Below, piece by piece: positions 17,420 through 26,545 of a DNA stretch of 64,000 bases (position 1 is its first letter; every line of letters begins with the position of its first letter). The translations under genes and the position numbers were made by a program. This stretch comes from Sphingobacterium gobiense (GTDB taxonomy: Bacteria > Bacteroidota > Bacteroidia > Sphingobacteriales > Sphingobacteriaceae), in contig NZ_PVBS01000001.1 in assembly GCF_002980575.1 (NCBI RefSeq), positions 186,001-250,000 on the forward strand, in the 5' to 3' direction. Under the pieces are notes generated by a model, which searched no databases, was not told the DNA's origin, and was given only the letters and a program-made list of their open reading frames with translations.

Positions 17420-18664
17420 GTGAGATATTATTTAACTGTTTTAACACTTTGTGCTGCTTTTGTTAGCTATGCACAGCCATATAGTTTAGACCAGCTTGAA
17501 GCCAGCTTTCTGCAACGTAATTATTTAATCATTGCGGAGAAGTTTGAAATAAGCAAAGCTGAAGCAGAAATTGTACAGGAAAAAGTATGGGAGAATCCTA
17601 CTCTGGCCATAAGTGAAGTTAACCTGTGGACAAACCCCGGGGGGGAGCGGATGACACCTATGTTTGGGAGTTGGGGAGAGACACAACAAATTTCCGTAGG
17701 GTTGGAGCAATTGATCGAAACTGCTGGAAAGCGGAAAAAGCGAGTAGCTATTAAGCGTTTGGAACATCGGATGGCTGTATACGAATTTGAGGAGCTCGTT
17801 CGTGAATTAAAAAAGGAACTGCGGCAGACGTTTTATCAACTCTCGTCGGTGAAATATAACCGTTCGCAGTTGATGCATATTGTGCAGCTTTTCGAGCAAA
17901 TGAAAAATCAATATGACCGCCAGGCCAGCCAGCAGAACATAACCAAGGCAGACTATTTCCGAGTAAACAACGAATTGGCGAGTTTGCGGAAAGATTTAAT
18001 CGATCTCGAAGCGGATACAGAAACGAATCTTTCTAAGCTCCGTATTTTGACACGGCTATCCGATTTGGAACTTGATCAGTTACAGATTAACCAAAGATTT
18101 ACGAGTAGAACAATTTTGCTTCCGGCAGATATAAAGACTTTGCTTGCCGAACAAAACATCGCCATTCAGAAGCAAGCCGTTTCCGTAAAAAAAGCGGAGG
18201 GCGAACTAACGCTTGAACGCGCCAACCGTAAACCGGATATGACGGTAGGGGTGGAATATGACCGCGGTGGGAATATTATGCAAGATTTTATCGGCTTAAA
18301 CCTGTCGATAGATTTGCCCATCTTCAATCGCAATAAAGGAAACATACAAAAAGCACGCTATCAGCTTGATCAGGAGAAGGTGATTTATGAAGGGCTACAG
18401 TCTGAAATCGAGGAAGAGATAAACCAATACAAAAAGCAGTTACTGGGGTACGAAAATATACTGAATGGATGGGAAGATACCGAACCGCAGGAGAAGATGA
18501 TGGAAAGCTACCATAAACACTTACTGGAAAAGCAGGTGACGTTAATGGAATTTATTGATTACGTACAATCCCATAGAGAAGCACAAGAATCTTATATATC
18601 GATATGGGAAAATTATAACCTCACATTCGAAGAACTACAATATTTATTAGGTAAAGACTTTTAA
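17420..18664 (+). CDS. TolC-family outer-membrane component of a metal efflux system (CzcC/CusC-like)
   Basis: A 414-residue protein starting with GTG; its signal peptide (LTVLTLCAAFVSYAQ) supports this start. The body is two long alpha-helical repeats typical of outer-membrane efflux proteins: heptad-rich segments near 130-210 and 300-400, and DLPIFNRNKGNIQKARYQ, a common signature of the second repeat. It forms the outer-membrane exit duct that joins the adaptor and RND pump encoded next (7-base gap). Confidence 0.88.
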   Translation: MRYYLTVLTLCAAFVSYAQPYSLDQLEASFLQRNYLIIAEKFEISKAEAEIVQEKVWENPTLAISEVNLWTNPGGERMTPMFGSWGETQQISVGLEQLIETAGKRKKRVAIKRLEHRMAVYEFEELVRELKKELRQTFYQLSSVKYNRSQLMHIVQLFEQMKNQYDRQASQQNITKADYFRVNNELASLRKDLIDLEADTETNLSKLRILTRLSDLELDQLQINQRFTSRTILLPADIKTLLAEQNIAIQKQAVSVKKAEGELTLERANRKPDMTVGVEYDRGGNIMQDFIGLNLSIDLPIFNRNKGNIQKARYQLDQEKVIYEGLQSEIEEEINQYKKQLLGYENILNGWEDTEPQEKMMESYHKHLLEKQVTLMEFIDYVQSHREAQESYISIWENYNLTFEELQYLLGKDF

Positions 18665-18671
18665 AAAGAAT

Positions 18672-19763
18672 ATGACAAGGAAAATTTATTGGGGTGCTGC
18701 GGCGTTACTCTGGAGTCTTAGCGCTTGTACGCCAGAAGTCGAAGAGAAATCATCAGCGCGAGAAGCGTTCTGCCTAAACCATCAGCTGAGGAAATCAACG
18801 GAGATTATCAAGGTAAAAGAACAACCAATTACAGAGCAGCTGACACTATCTGGTAAGATAGATTACGACGAAAACAATATGGTTGCTTTCCGCAGCTTAT
18901 TGGAAGGCGTTGTAGAAAGCGTATCTTTTGAATTAGGGGATCAGGTGAAGCAAGGGCAAGTACTGGCGACGATAAAATCTGCCCAGATACAGGAACTATA
19001 CCAACAAAAACGGTTTCAGGAAAATCAGATTGTCTTGTTGAAAAAGCAAACGCAAAGTACGCGGGAACTGGCAGCCGATGGCTTAGCAACGACTCAAGAT
19101 GTGTTGACTGTAGAGCATGAACTGGAAAGTGCCATATTAGAGTTGGAGCGGATCAACGAAAGCCTGTCCTTATATCGGGCGGCGGGGAAAGATGCTTTCC
19201 ACCTATTGGCGCCAAAAAATGGGTATATTATACAAAAGTCGATTAGCCCGGGACAAAGTATAACGGGCGATAACGAGCCACTTTTTTCTATTTCCAATCT
19301 AAAAGAGGTATGGGTCATGGTAAATATCTACGCAACGAATTTACGCCATATACAAGAAGGTAATAAAGTGAAAGTGCGTACAATTGCTTATCCAGATAGA
19401 TTTTACGAAGGTAAAATTGATAAGATTTATAACACCTTTGATGACAACGAACATGTGTTGAAGGCGCGTGTGGTGCTGCCGAATCCGAATATGGATTTAA
19501 AGCCGGGTCTGAGCGCAGATATCATCATTGACCTTGACCGTAAAGATACGGAAGTGGCTTTGGCCATTCCAAACCGAGCAAAAGTGTTTAGTAACAATAA
19601 AGAGTATATGGTGGTGTATAGAGATAGCTGCGACATGGATGTTCGACCGATAACGACACTCGGACAGAACGAGGAGTATACGTATGTTAAAGAAAAACTA
19701 CATGCAAACGAGATGGTCGTAGGAACGAATGCGCTGTTGATTTTCGAACAGCTGAACCAATAA
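18672..19763 (+). CDS. Efflux RND periplasmic adaptor (CzcB/CusB-like lipoprotein)
   Basis: A 363-residue membrane-fusion protein with a lipobox (LLWSLSAC, cysteine at about 19) for inner-membrane anchoring. The lipoyl half-motifs are EGVVESVSFELGDQVKQGQ and KNGYIIQKSISPGQSI, separated by a helical hairpin (residues ~100-150). A beta-barrel with VWVMVNIYATNLRHIQEG follows. It links the RND pump to the TolC-like duct. Gaps to neighbours are about 10 bases on each side, so this is one operon. Confidence 0.9.
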   Translation: MTRKIYWGAAALLWSLSACTPEVEEKSSAREAFCLNHQLRKSTEIIKVKEQPITEQLTLSGKIDYDENNMVAFRSLLEGVVESVSFELGDQVKQGQVLATIKSAQIQELYQQKRFQENQIVLLKKQTQSTRELAADGLATTQDVLTVEHELESAILELERINESLSLYRAAGKDAFHLLAPKNGYIIQKSISPGQSITGDNEPLFSISNLKEVWVMVNIYATNLRHIQEGNKVKVRTIAYPDRFYEGKIDKIYNTFDDNEHVLKARVVLPNPNMDLKPGLSADIIIDLDRKDTEVALAIPNRAKVFSNNKEYMVVYRDSCDMDVRPITTLGQNEEYTYVKEKLHANEMVVGTNALLIFEQLNQ

Positions 19764-19774
19764 AGCAGGGTGGA

Positions 19775-22700
19775 ATGAAGAAGTTTGTACAAAATATAGT
19801 GACGTTTTCGTTGCAAAATACAACCATTGTATTGTTTGCGGTGATGATATTGGTGTTCGCCGGTACATATGCTTTGCGCCATACCGCAGTAGAAGCATTT
19901 CCCGATGTCACCAATACGCGAGCGCGTATTATTACACAATGGCCTGGACGGAGTGCGGAAGAAGTGGAGAAGTTGGTAACCTTGCCCATATCCAAAGAAG
20001 TAAACAGTATTCCGCGGAAATCGAGCGTACGTTCCATCTCGTTATTTGGACTTTCCGTCGTTACGGTTCAATTTGAAGACGGCGTAGAAGACTTTTATGC
20101 GCAACAATACGTTTCCAATAAATTAGCGGGTGTGGATTTACCGGATGGTACAGATACAGAGGTAGAACCGCCATCTGGAGCGACGGGCGAAATTTTTCGC
20201 TATGTAATAAGAGGCGATCTGCCGATTAAGGAATTAACGGCTTTGCAAGATTGGGTCATCGAACGGGAGCTTTTAGGTGTTCCCGGTGTGGCCGATATTG
20301 TTAGCTTTGGTGGCGAAGAGAAAATTTATGCGATAAAGATTCACCCCGCCGAACTCAAGAATTACGACCTCTCACCGCTAGATGTATACGAAGCCGTATC
20401 GAAATCGAATATTAACGTCGGGGGAGATGTTATCGAACGAGGTGACCAAGCATATGTGGTACGGGGCGTGGGGTTATTGGATAAGCTAGCAGATATTGGA
20501 AATATTACGGTTAAACTAAACGGTTCGACCCCGATTTTAATAAAACATGTTGCAGAGGTTGAAATTTCAAATAAGCCCCGATTGGGACAAGTGGGATTTA
20601 ACGATGAGGACGATTTAGTGCAAGGGATTGTGATCATGCTCCGTGGCGAGAACCCTTCGGAAGTGATTACTGATTTGAAAGCAAAAATAGAGGAACTGAA
20701 CGAGCGCGCTATGCCGGAAGGTGTACATATCGAGCCGGTTCTCGACCGTACACACTTAGTGGACAATACGGTACGGACTGTGTCTCATAATCTAATAGAG
20801 GGTATCTTATTGGTTTCCTTAATTGTGTTCATCTTTCTGTACAATTGGAAGTCTACATTTATCGTTGCCTCGGTAATTCCTTTGTCTTTTTTGTTCGCTA
20901 TTGTGATGCTAAAGATACAAGGGTTGCCAGCGAACCTTATATCCATGGGATCGCTGGACTTTGGTTTGTTGTTAGAAGGCACACTGGTGATCGTGGAAAC
21001 TGTGTTTGTAGCATTGGCCGGCTTGTCACACCGGGTCGGGCCGGAACGTTTTGCGAAGATGAGTAAGCTGGGGGTCATCAAGAAAAGTGCGGGAAGTGTT
21101 GCTTCTTATATTTTCTTCGCCTTGATTATCTTGATCGTCGCTTTGTTACCAATTTTCTCTTTCCAAAAAGTAGAAGGAAAAATGTTCAGCCCTTTGGCCT
21201 TTACATTAGCTTACGCCCTGTTGGGATCTTTGATTCTCAGCCTGACATATGTGCCTGCTATGTGTAAACTTTTGTTTACAAAAAATATAGAAGAGCGGGA
21301 GAACATGGTGACGCGGTTTTTTCAACGCACTATTTTTGGTTTGTTTGCCGTAAGTTTTCGGTATAAAAAAACAACGATTGGTGTTTTTCTTGGCATTTTA
21401 ATGTTGTGTATATTCAAGTTTATGCATTATGGATCCGAGTTTTTACCAAAGCTGAACGAAGGCGCTATTTATATCCGTGCAACGTTGCCCAATAGTGTAA
21501 ATTTAAACGAATCCACCCGCTTGGCAAAAGAAATGAAGGCTTCAATGGAAGAGAGTGCGGAAGAGATAGATTTCGTCTTGACACAAACGGGGCGGCCGAA
21601 TGACGGTACCGATCCAACTGGTTTCTTTAATATTGAATTTCACGTACAGCTGAAGGATGCCGAAACTTGGACGCGTAAAATCACGAAAGAGGATATAATC
21701 CAAAACATACGAGAAAAACTAGACCACTACCCTGGTGTCACATTCGGATTCAGTCAGCCAATACAGGATAATGTCGAGGAGTTCGTAGCCGGAGTGAAGA
21801 GTTCGTTGGTCATCAAAATTTTTGGAAACGATTTATATGATCTGGAAGATTATGCCAACCAGGTAGCAGCAGCGATCGACAAGGTACATGGTATTACGGA
21901 TATCAATGTGTATAAAAATATTGGTCTACCGGAATTGCGTATACAATTACACGACTCGGAAATGGCGAAGTATGGCGTGTTTACGGCGGATGTCCAGGCA
22001 GTTGTCGAGATGACGATCGGTGGACAGGCAGCCACTAAATTTTATGAGGACGATCGCCAATTTGATGTCGTATTACGCTTTGACGAACCTTATCGGGACA
22101 CACCTGAAAAAATTAAGAATATTTTGATTCCGACCAGCAGCGGCCAGAATATTCCTTTGCAGGAGATTGCAACGGTAGGTTACCAAACTGGGCCGGCATT
22201 TATCTATCGAGAGGGAAGTAGTCGCTATATCGGTGTGGGATTCAGCATAGAAGGACGCGATCTAGGGAGCACGATCGATGAAGCGAAAGAAGTTGTCGCA
22301 AGAGAAGTGTCTCTGCCGCAGGAAAACTATATGGAATGGGCAGGTGAGTTTGAAAGCAAGGAACGTGCCGCTAAACAATTGGCGTTGGTTGTCCCGGTCA
22401 GCTTGACACTCATATTAATATTGTTGTATTTCAATTTTGGGAACATAAGAGACACATTGATATCTTCGCTGACTTTAGCTTTTGCATTCATCGGTGGGTT
22501 TATTTCGTTATGGGTGACAGGTACCGTCTTTGGTATCTCGGCGGGTATCGGTTTTATTATCTTGTTCGGCGTTGCCACAATTGACGGGATTGTATTAATC
22601 GGCGTGATACGGGATAACCTTCGGCAACGGATGGAACTTTTACCGGCTATTTATGCAGGGGTTAGAAGCCGGATACGTCCGGTCGTTATGATTGCACTAA

Positions 22701-22876
22701 TGGGGTCGATGGGATTATTACCGGCGGCGATGTCCACCGGTATGGGGTCAGAAATTCAAAAACCACTCGCTATTATGATTGTCGGGGGATTGATTATATG
22801 TTTATTCTTGAGTTTTACCGTTATCCCAGTTGTGTTTTACTGGGCAAATAGAAAACAACATCAGGTAAGCGCTTAA
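19775..22876 (+). CDS. Heavy-metal efflux RND transporter (CzcA/CusA family)
   Basis: A 1033-residue proton-driven pump with twelve transmembrane segments and two large periplasmic loops, the typical family length. Family markers are AVEAFPDVTNTRARIITQWPG near the N-terminus and EFLPKLNEGAIYIRATLP in the second loop. The transmembrane-4 signature reads DFGLLLEGTLVIVE (Asp395, Glu401), where Zn/Co/Cd pumps usually read DFG...DGA..VEN. The second acid is Glu and the Asn is Thr, so metal specificity cannot be assigned. It exports cations from periplasm/cytosol through the adaptor and duct encoded upstream. Confidence 0.92.
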   Translation: MKKFVQNIVTFSLQNTTIVLFAVMILVFAGTYALRHTAVEAFPDVTNTRARIITQWPGRSAEEVEKLVTLPISKEVNSIPRKSSVRSISLFGLSVVTVQFEDGVEDFYAQQYVSNKLAGVDLPDGTDTEVEPPSGATGEIFRYVIRGDLPIKELTALQDWVIERELLGVPGVADIVSFGGEEKIYAIKIHPAELKNYDLSPLDVYEAVSKSNINVGGDVIERGDQAYVVRGVGLLDKLADIGNITVKLNGSTPILIKHVAEVEISNKPRLGQVGFNDEDDLVQGIVIMLRGENPSEVITDLKAKIEELNERAMPEGVHIEPVLDRTHLVDNTVRTVSHNLIEGILLVSLIVFIFLYNWKSTFIVASVIPLSFLFAIVMLKIQGLPANLISMGSLDFGLLLEGTLVIVETVFVALAGLSHRVGPERFAKMSKLGVIKKSAGSVASYIFFALIILIVALLPIFSFQKVEGKMFSPLAFTLAYALLGSLILSLTYVPAMCKLLFTKNIEERENMVTRFFQRTIFGLFAVSFRYKKTTIGVFLGILMLCIFKFMHYGSEFLPKLNEGAIYIRATLPNSVNLNESTRLAKEMKASMEESAEEIDFVLTQTGRPNDGTDPTGFFNIEFHVQLKDAETWTRKITKEDIIQNIREKLDHYPGVTFGFSQPIQDNVEEFVAGVKSSLVIKIFGNDLYDLEDYANQVAAAIDKVHGITDINVYKNIGLPELRIQLHDSEMAKYGVFTADVQAVVEMTIGGQAATKFYEDDRQFDVVLRFDEPYRDTPEKIKNILIPTSSGQNIPLQEIATVGYQTGPAFIYREGSSRYIGVGFSIEGRDLGSTIDEAKEVVAREVSLPQENYMEWAGEFESKERAAKQLALVVPVSLTLILILLYFNFGNIRDTLISSLTLAFAFIGGFISLWVTGTVFGISAGIGFIILFGVATIDGIVLIGVIRDNLRQRMELLPAIYAGVRSRIRPVVMIALMGSMGLLPAAMSTGMGSEIQKPLAIMIVGGLIICLFLSFTVIPVVFYWANRKQHQVSA

Positions 22877-22887
22877 AAGATATTATG

Positions 22888-22895
22888 TACCTTTG
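22888..22895 (+). promoter_or_regulatory. -7 box directly abutting the next start codon
   Basis: TACCTTTG ends only four bases before the ATG at 22900, which would give an essentially leaderless transcript and rules out the open frame's upstream ATG at 22885. Confidence 0.5.
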
Positions 22896-22899
22896 CGTT

Positions 22900-23430
22900 A
22901 TGAGCAAGCGATACAATAAGGGACTAAAAACGCCAGACTTTGATAGGGCTGTCGACCGTTATTTTTACGAAATGGATCAACGTTTTTCCAGTGGTCATAA
23001 GGGGCTGTATACTATCAGTCTGGCGTTTGTATTTTTTGGTGTTTTGGGATTGATTTGGATGATCCCGTTTCCTAAACTCGGTTTTCTGGTTCGCATGCAT
23101 ATGGATACCTTTCTGAACTGGGGTTCCTTTTACATTGCGATTATCATCTATTTGTATTTACGGCTGGCTCCAACACTATCGTATGCCATGCTTTTCACGA
23201 TCGGTGTAATGAGTTTTTTTATTGTCCAGTTGGAATATCTCGAACGCGATGGAGGGCCTGCAGTATGGTTAGTCTGTACCGTATTAACTATTATAGGGGT
23301 ATCGACGACCTTTTTACAAATTAGAAAAATACCTCATCATACCGCATGGATAGACGTTTGGCGGCTATTGACGATAGGTCCAATTTGGCTTTGGTCTAAG
23401 GTATTCATTGACCTTAAAATAAAGTATTAG
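22900..23430 (+). CDS. Mpo1/DUF962-like integral membrane protein
   Basis: A 176-residue protein with four predicted membrane segments. It resembles the DUF962/Mpo1 family in overall layout: GVLGLIWMIPFP after the first helix, YLYLRLAPTLSYAML in the middle, and LLTIGPIWLWSK near the end. Yeast Mpo1 is an iron-dependent dioxygenase acting on 2-hydroxy fatty acids. The histidines needed for iron binding are not clearly in place here (only SGHKG and KIPHHT are His-containing), so enzymatic function is doubtful. It starts about 20 bases after the RND pump but has its own promoter. Confidence 0.5.
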   Translation: MSKRYNKGLKTPDFDRAVDRYFYEMDQRFSSGHKGLYTISLAFVFFGVLGLIWMIPFPKLGFLVRMHMDTFLNWGSFYIAIIIYLYLRLAPTLSYAMLFTIGVMSFFIVQLEYLERDGGPAVWLVCTVLTIIGVSTTFLQIRKIPHHTAWIDVWRLLTIGPIWLWSKVFIDLKIKY

Positions 23431-23435
23431 CAACT

Positions 23436-23443
23436 TATCTTTG
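23436..23443 (+). promoter_or_regulatory. -7 box upstream of pruA
   Basis: TATCTTTG fits TAnnTTTG. It lies 121 bases before the pruA ATG, implying a leader of about 115 bases; a weaker TATATTTA at about 23503 is a closer alternative. Confidence 0.35.
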
Positions 23444-23563
23444 CCTATATTTCCCGATGTATACTGTTATTAGGCAATATATGTTTATATAAAAACATAA
23501 TCCGTATATTTAACGTACTATATAATAGGTAATTTTATCTCAAATTAAAAAAAGAGCAGAGTT

Positions 23564-25192
23564 ATGTTAAAAGGATTTTTTAATGTTCCTACACCAGTTA
23601 ATGAGCCGGTTAATTCATATGCTCCTGGTACAAAGGAAAGGGAGCTATTAGAAGCGGCTATAGAAGAGGCAAGAGCACAGGAAGTAGATGTTCCCATGTA
23701 CATCGGAGGAAAAGAAGTGCGCACAGGAAACAAAGCGAAGATGACACCTCCGCATGACCATCAGCATATCTTGGGCTATTACCATGAAGGGACAAAGAGT
23801 CATGTCGAAAATGCAATTCATGCTGCTTTGGCAGCAAAGGAAAATTGGGAAAAACTTCCATGGGAGCAACGCGCAGCTATCTTTTTAAAAGCTGCTGAAT
23901 TAATAGCAACAAAATATCGCTACATCATCAATGCAGCAACGATGCTAGGCCAATCGAAAAATGCTTTTCAAGCAGAGATTGACTCCGCTTGTGAGCTTGC
24001 TGATTTTTTACGTTTCAATGTGGCGTATATGACCGAAATCTATAGCCAACAACCACCTGTGAGTCCAAAAGGTTTTTGGAATAGAGTAGAGCAACGTCCG
24101 CTAGAAGGGTTTGTTTTTGCACTGACGCCATTTAATTTTACGGCTATTGCCGGAAATTTACCATCTAGTGTTGCGATGATGGGAAATGTCGTGGTATGGA
24201 AGCCTTCTAACACGCAGATTTACTCGGCGAATATCGTGATGAAAGTATTTAAGGAAGCGGGGGTTCCGGACGGCGTAATCAATCTAGTTTATGTTTCTGG
24301 ACCGGATGCAGGAGAAGTAATCTTTAAACATCCGGATTTTGCAGGTATTCATTTTACTGGTTCTACGGCTGTATTCCAAAATATATGGAAAACCATAGGT
24401 GAAAATATCCATCGCTATAAAACATATCCACGCATTGTAGGCGAGACAGGTGGGAAAGATTTTATCTTGGCACACCCATCTGCCGATATCGATGTTCTTA
24501 ACACCGCATTGGTCCGTGGAGCTTTCGAATTCCAGGGCCAGAAATGTTCGGCGGCGTCGCGCGCATATATACCCAAATCATTGTGGGATGATCTTCGCCC
24601 GCGCATGGAACGTGATATTAACTCTTTCAAAATCGGCGGTTCGGAAGACTTAAGTAACTTTATCAATGCTGTTATTGATGAAAAAGCATTCGACAAGATA
24701 TCCAGTTACATAGACCGGGCGAAAGCGGCAACAGACGCAGAAGTTATTATCGGTGGCCAATACGACAAATCAAAAGGCTATTTTATTCACCCGACAGTTA
24801 TTCAGGCCAAGGTGGCGGATTATGAAACGATGACAGAGGAATTATTTGGCCCTGTCCTAACAGTCTATGTTTACGAAGATGACAAATGGGAAGAAACATT
24901 GGAGCTGGTGGACAAAACATCCGTTTATGCCTTAACGGGCGCGGTTATTTCTCAATGTCGTTATGCCGTAGATGAGGCAACATATAAGCTACGTAATGCA
25001 GCCGGTAATTTCTATATTAATGATAAATGTACAGGAGCTGTCGTTGGCCAACAACCTTTTGGCGGCGCTAGAGGCTCGGGTACAAACGATAAGGCCGGTG
25101 CGATGATTAACTTGTTGCGTTGGGTGTCCCCACGTACCATCAAGGAGACTTTTAATCCCGAAACGGATTATCGTTATCCATTTTTAGGTTAG
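23564..25192 (+). CDS. pruA: L-glutamate gamma-semialdehyde (1-pyrroline-5-carboxylate) dehydrogenase
   Basis: A 542-residue aldehyde dehydrogenase of the single-domain P5C type. It oxidises glutamate semialdehyde to glutamate with NAD+, the second step of proline breakdown. The start LKGFFNVPTPVNEPVNSYAP is characteristic. Catalytic features: general-base Glu in IVGETGGKDF, nucleophile Cys328 in EFQGQKCSAASRAY, and the NAD-binding VVWKPSNTQIYSA. The C-terminal PFGGARGSGTNDKAG follows the family. Proline dehydrogenase is not in the window. An AraC regulator follows after a hairpin. Confidence 0.97.
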   Translation: MLKGFFNVPTPVNEPVNSYAPGTKERELLEAAIEEARAQEVDVPMYIGGKEVRTGNKAKMTPPHDHQHILGYYHEGTKSHVENAIHAALAAKENWEKLPWEQRAAIFLKAAELIATKYRYIINAATMLGQSKNAFQAEIDSACELADFLRFNVAYMTEIYSQQPPVSPKGFWNRVEQRPLEGFVFALTPFNFTAIAGNLPSSVAMMGNVVVWKPSNTQIYSANIVMKVFKEAGVPDGVINLVYVSGPDAGEVIFKHPDFAGIHFTGSTAVFQNIWKTIGENIHRYKTYPRIVGETGGKDFILAHPSADIDVLNTALVRGAFEFQGQKCSAASRAYIPKSLWDDLRPRMERDINSFKIGGSEDLSNFINAVIDEKAFDKISSYIDRAKAATDAEVIIGGQYDKSKGYFIHPTVIQAKVADYETMTEELFGPVLTVYVYEDDKWEETLELVDKTSVYALTGAVISQCRYAVDEATYKLRNAAGNFYINDKCTGAVVGQQPFGGARGSGTNDKAGAMINLLRWVSPRTIKETFNPETDYRYPFLG

Positions 25193-25204
25193 TTGATTAT
25201 TTTA

Positions 25205-25228
25205 AGCCCACGGCTTAAACCGTGGGCT
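25205..25228 (+). terminator. Perfect hairpin between pruA and the AraC gene
   Basis: AGCCCACGG (25205-25213) pairs perfectly with CCGTGGGCT (25220-25228) around CTTAAA. It has no T-run behind it, so it may be a weak terminator, an mRNA-stabilising end, or a small dispersed palindrome. Confidence 0.5.
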
Positions 25229-25233
25229 ATATC

Positions 25234-26124
25234 ATGATGATGAAATCTTCAGAACATAAAGAGCCAATCGAATTTACGGTACCCGTTCGGGGTGATGAGG
25301 CATTTTACGTCATGGACAATACGGGGACGAATTTTTACGAATATTACCATCGGCATCGGGAATTTCAAATTACCTATGTTGTGGAGGGAAAGGGCGCACT
25401 CATGCTGGGCAACCTAATACGCCCTTGTTTGGAAAATCAGCTATACCTTATCAAGCCTAATGATCCGCATTTGTTCTTTAAAGACGAGCATATTGCAGAA
25501 GAACCGCGGATACGCATTATACATCTCTTTTTCTCGTTGGAAAAGCTACGTCCATTCTTTGATATGAACGAAATGAGCGTTGTTAAGTCGTTGTTTTATT
25601 CGATGGACGCTAGTAAATTGCTACCAGAGCAATTCGCGATGCCATTGAAGGAGTTATTCGTATCCCTATATCGGAAAGAAGGTGCATCTAAATTGATTAA
25701 CCTACTAAATATCTTTAAAGAACTGGTGGCTAGAGAAGATAAATTTATATCCATGTATTCTGGTTTAAGTAAAGTTCATTTTCAAGAAGCCGATGGGCTT
25801 CGTATCCATACCGTGATTAAATATGCGATTGAAAATTATAGACGAACGATCTCTATCGAAGAAGTTTCCGCACTCATCCACCTAACACCTACCGCTTTTT
25901 GTAAGTTCTTTAAAAAACATACGCAAAAAACATTTATCTCTTTCCTTAACGAAATACGTATTGAAAGTGCATGTCAATTATTAGTTAACAATAAAGTAGA
26001 AAGCATCGCCGAAACAGCCTATCAATGTGGATTTAACACGGCTGTCCATTTCAACAGGGTGTTTCTACATGTAATGAAAGTGTCTCCTAAAGAATTTATT
26101 GCCGCACGTACTCGAAAAAGATAG
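25234..26124 (+). CDS. AraC-family transcriptional regulator
   Basis: About 296 residues: an N-terminal cupin-like sensing domain (FYEYYHRHREFQITYVVEGK, residues ~25-110) and a C-terminal double helix-turn-helix (ISIEEVSALIHLTPTAFCKF and SIAETAYQCGFNTAVHFNRV). Three consecutive ATG codons (25234, 25237, 25240) make the exact start uncertain; the GTG at 25222 lies inside the hairpin and is unlikely. Its position after pruA, same strand, suggests control of amino-acid catabolism, but that is inference. Confidence 0.9.
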   Translation: MMMKSSEHKEPIEFTVPVRGDEAFYVMDNTGTNFYEYYHRHREFQITYVVEGKGALMLGNLIRPCLENQLYLIKPNDPHLFFKDEHIAEEPRIRIIHLFFSLEKLRPFFDMNEMSVVKSLFYSMDASKLLPEQFAMPLKELFVSLYRKEGASKLINLLNIFKELVAREDKFISMYSGLSKVHFQEADGLRIHTVIKYAIENYRRTISIEEVSALIHLTPTAFCKFFKKHTQKTFISFLNEIRIESACQLLVNNKVESIAETAYQCGFNTAVHFNRVFLHVMKVSPKEFIAARTRKR

Positions 26125-26128
26125 CTTC

Positions 26129-26509
26129 TTATTTTTTGTCAGATCCCGTCCGTTTAAGAATCATAACTGCTTCATATTGATCTGTATCATAATGAGGCGA
26201 CTCGATTGTCAAAATGCTCGGGTAGGGTTTTGACTTATCGAAAAAATATATTTTCGTTGTACTCCCATAATCGTTCGTAGGAAACATATCTGCACAGGCG
26301 TCATATTGTGCGTTTTCCATGTCGCCCACGGTCACGGCATAAACGCGCATAATCCCCCCTTTATTCTGATCATTTCGAATAAACGCCACCTCTTCAAAAT
26401 CACCTTGTAAATCTTTGATGGACGGTTGGTTGTAAGCTTCCCAGATTCCGTATCCCAACAGGAGAATTAAACCGACGGCAATTATCCAAATTTTTCTTTT
26501 TCCTTGCAT
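26129..26509 (-). CDS. Membrane-anchored small protein of unknown function
   Basis: A 126-residue protein with one N-terminal hydrophobic helix (IWIIAVGLILLLGYGIWEAY) and an extracytoplasmic domain of about 100 residues with two cysteines-scale features absent except one Cys (DACADMF). Local strands include KGGIMRVYAVTVGDMENAQY and TKIYFFDKSKPYPSILT. I do not recognise the family. It is convergent with the AraC gene, four bases apart, and lies downstream of the flavin reductase gene on the same strand. Confidence 0.6.
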   Translation of the reverse strand: MQGKRKIWIIAVGLILLLGYGIWEAYNQPSIKDLQGDFEEVAFIRNDQNKGGIMRVYAVTVGDMENAQYDACADMFPTNDYGSTTKIYFFDKSKPYPSILTIESPHYDTDQYEAVMILKRTGSDKK

Positions 26510-26545
26510 CTGTATGGTGTGGTTTTATTAATAAAGTTACTTACT

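Noticed and set aside
19427..20037. Overlapping minus-strand frames across the adaptor/pump junction
   Set aside because: They are antisense to well-supported efflux genes and have no homology-like motifs.
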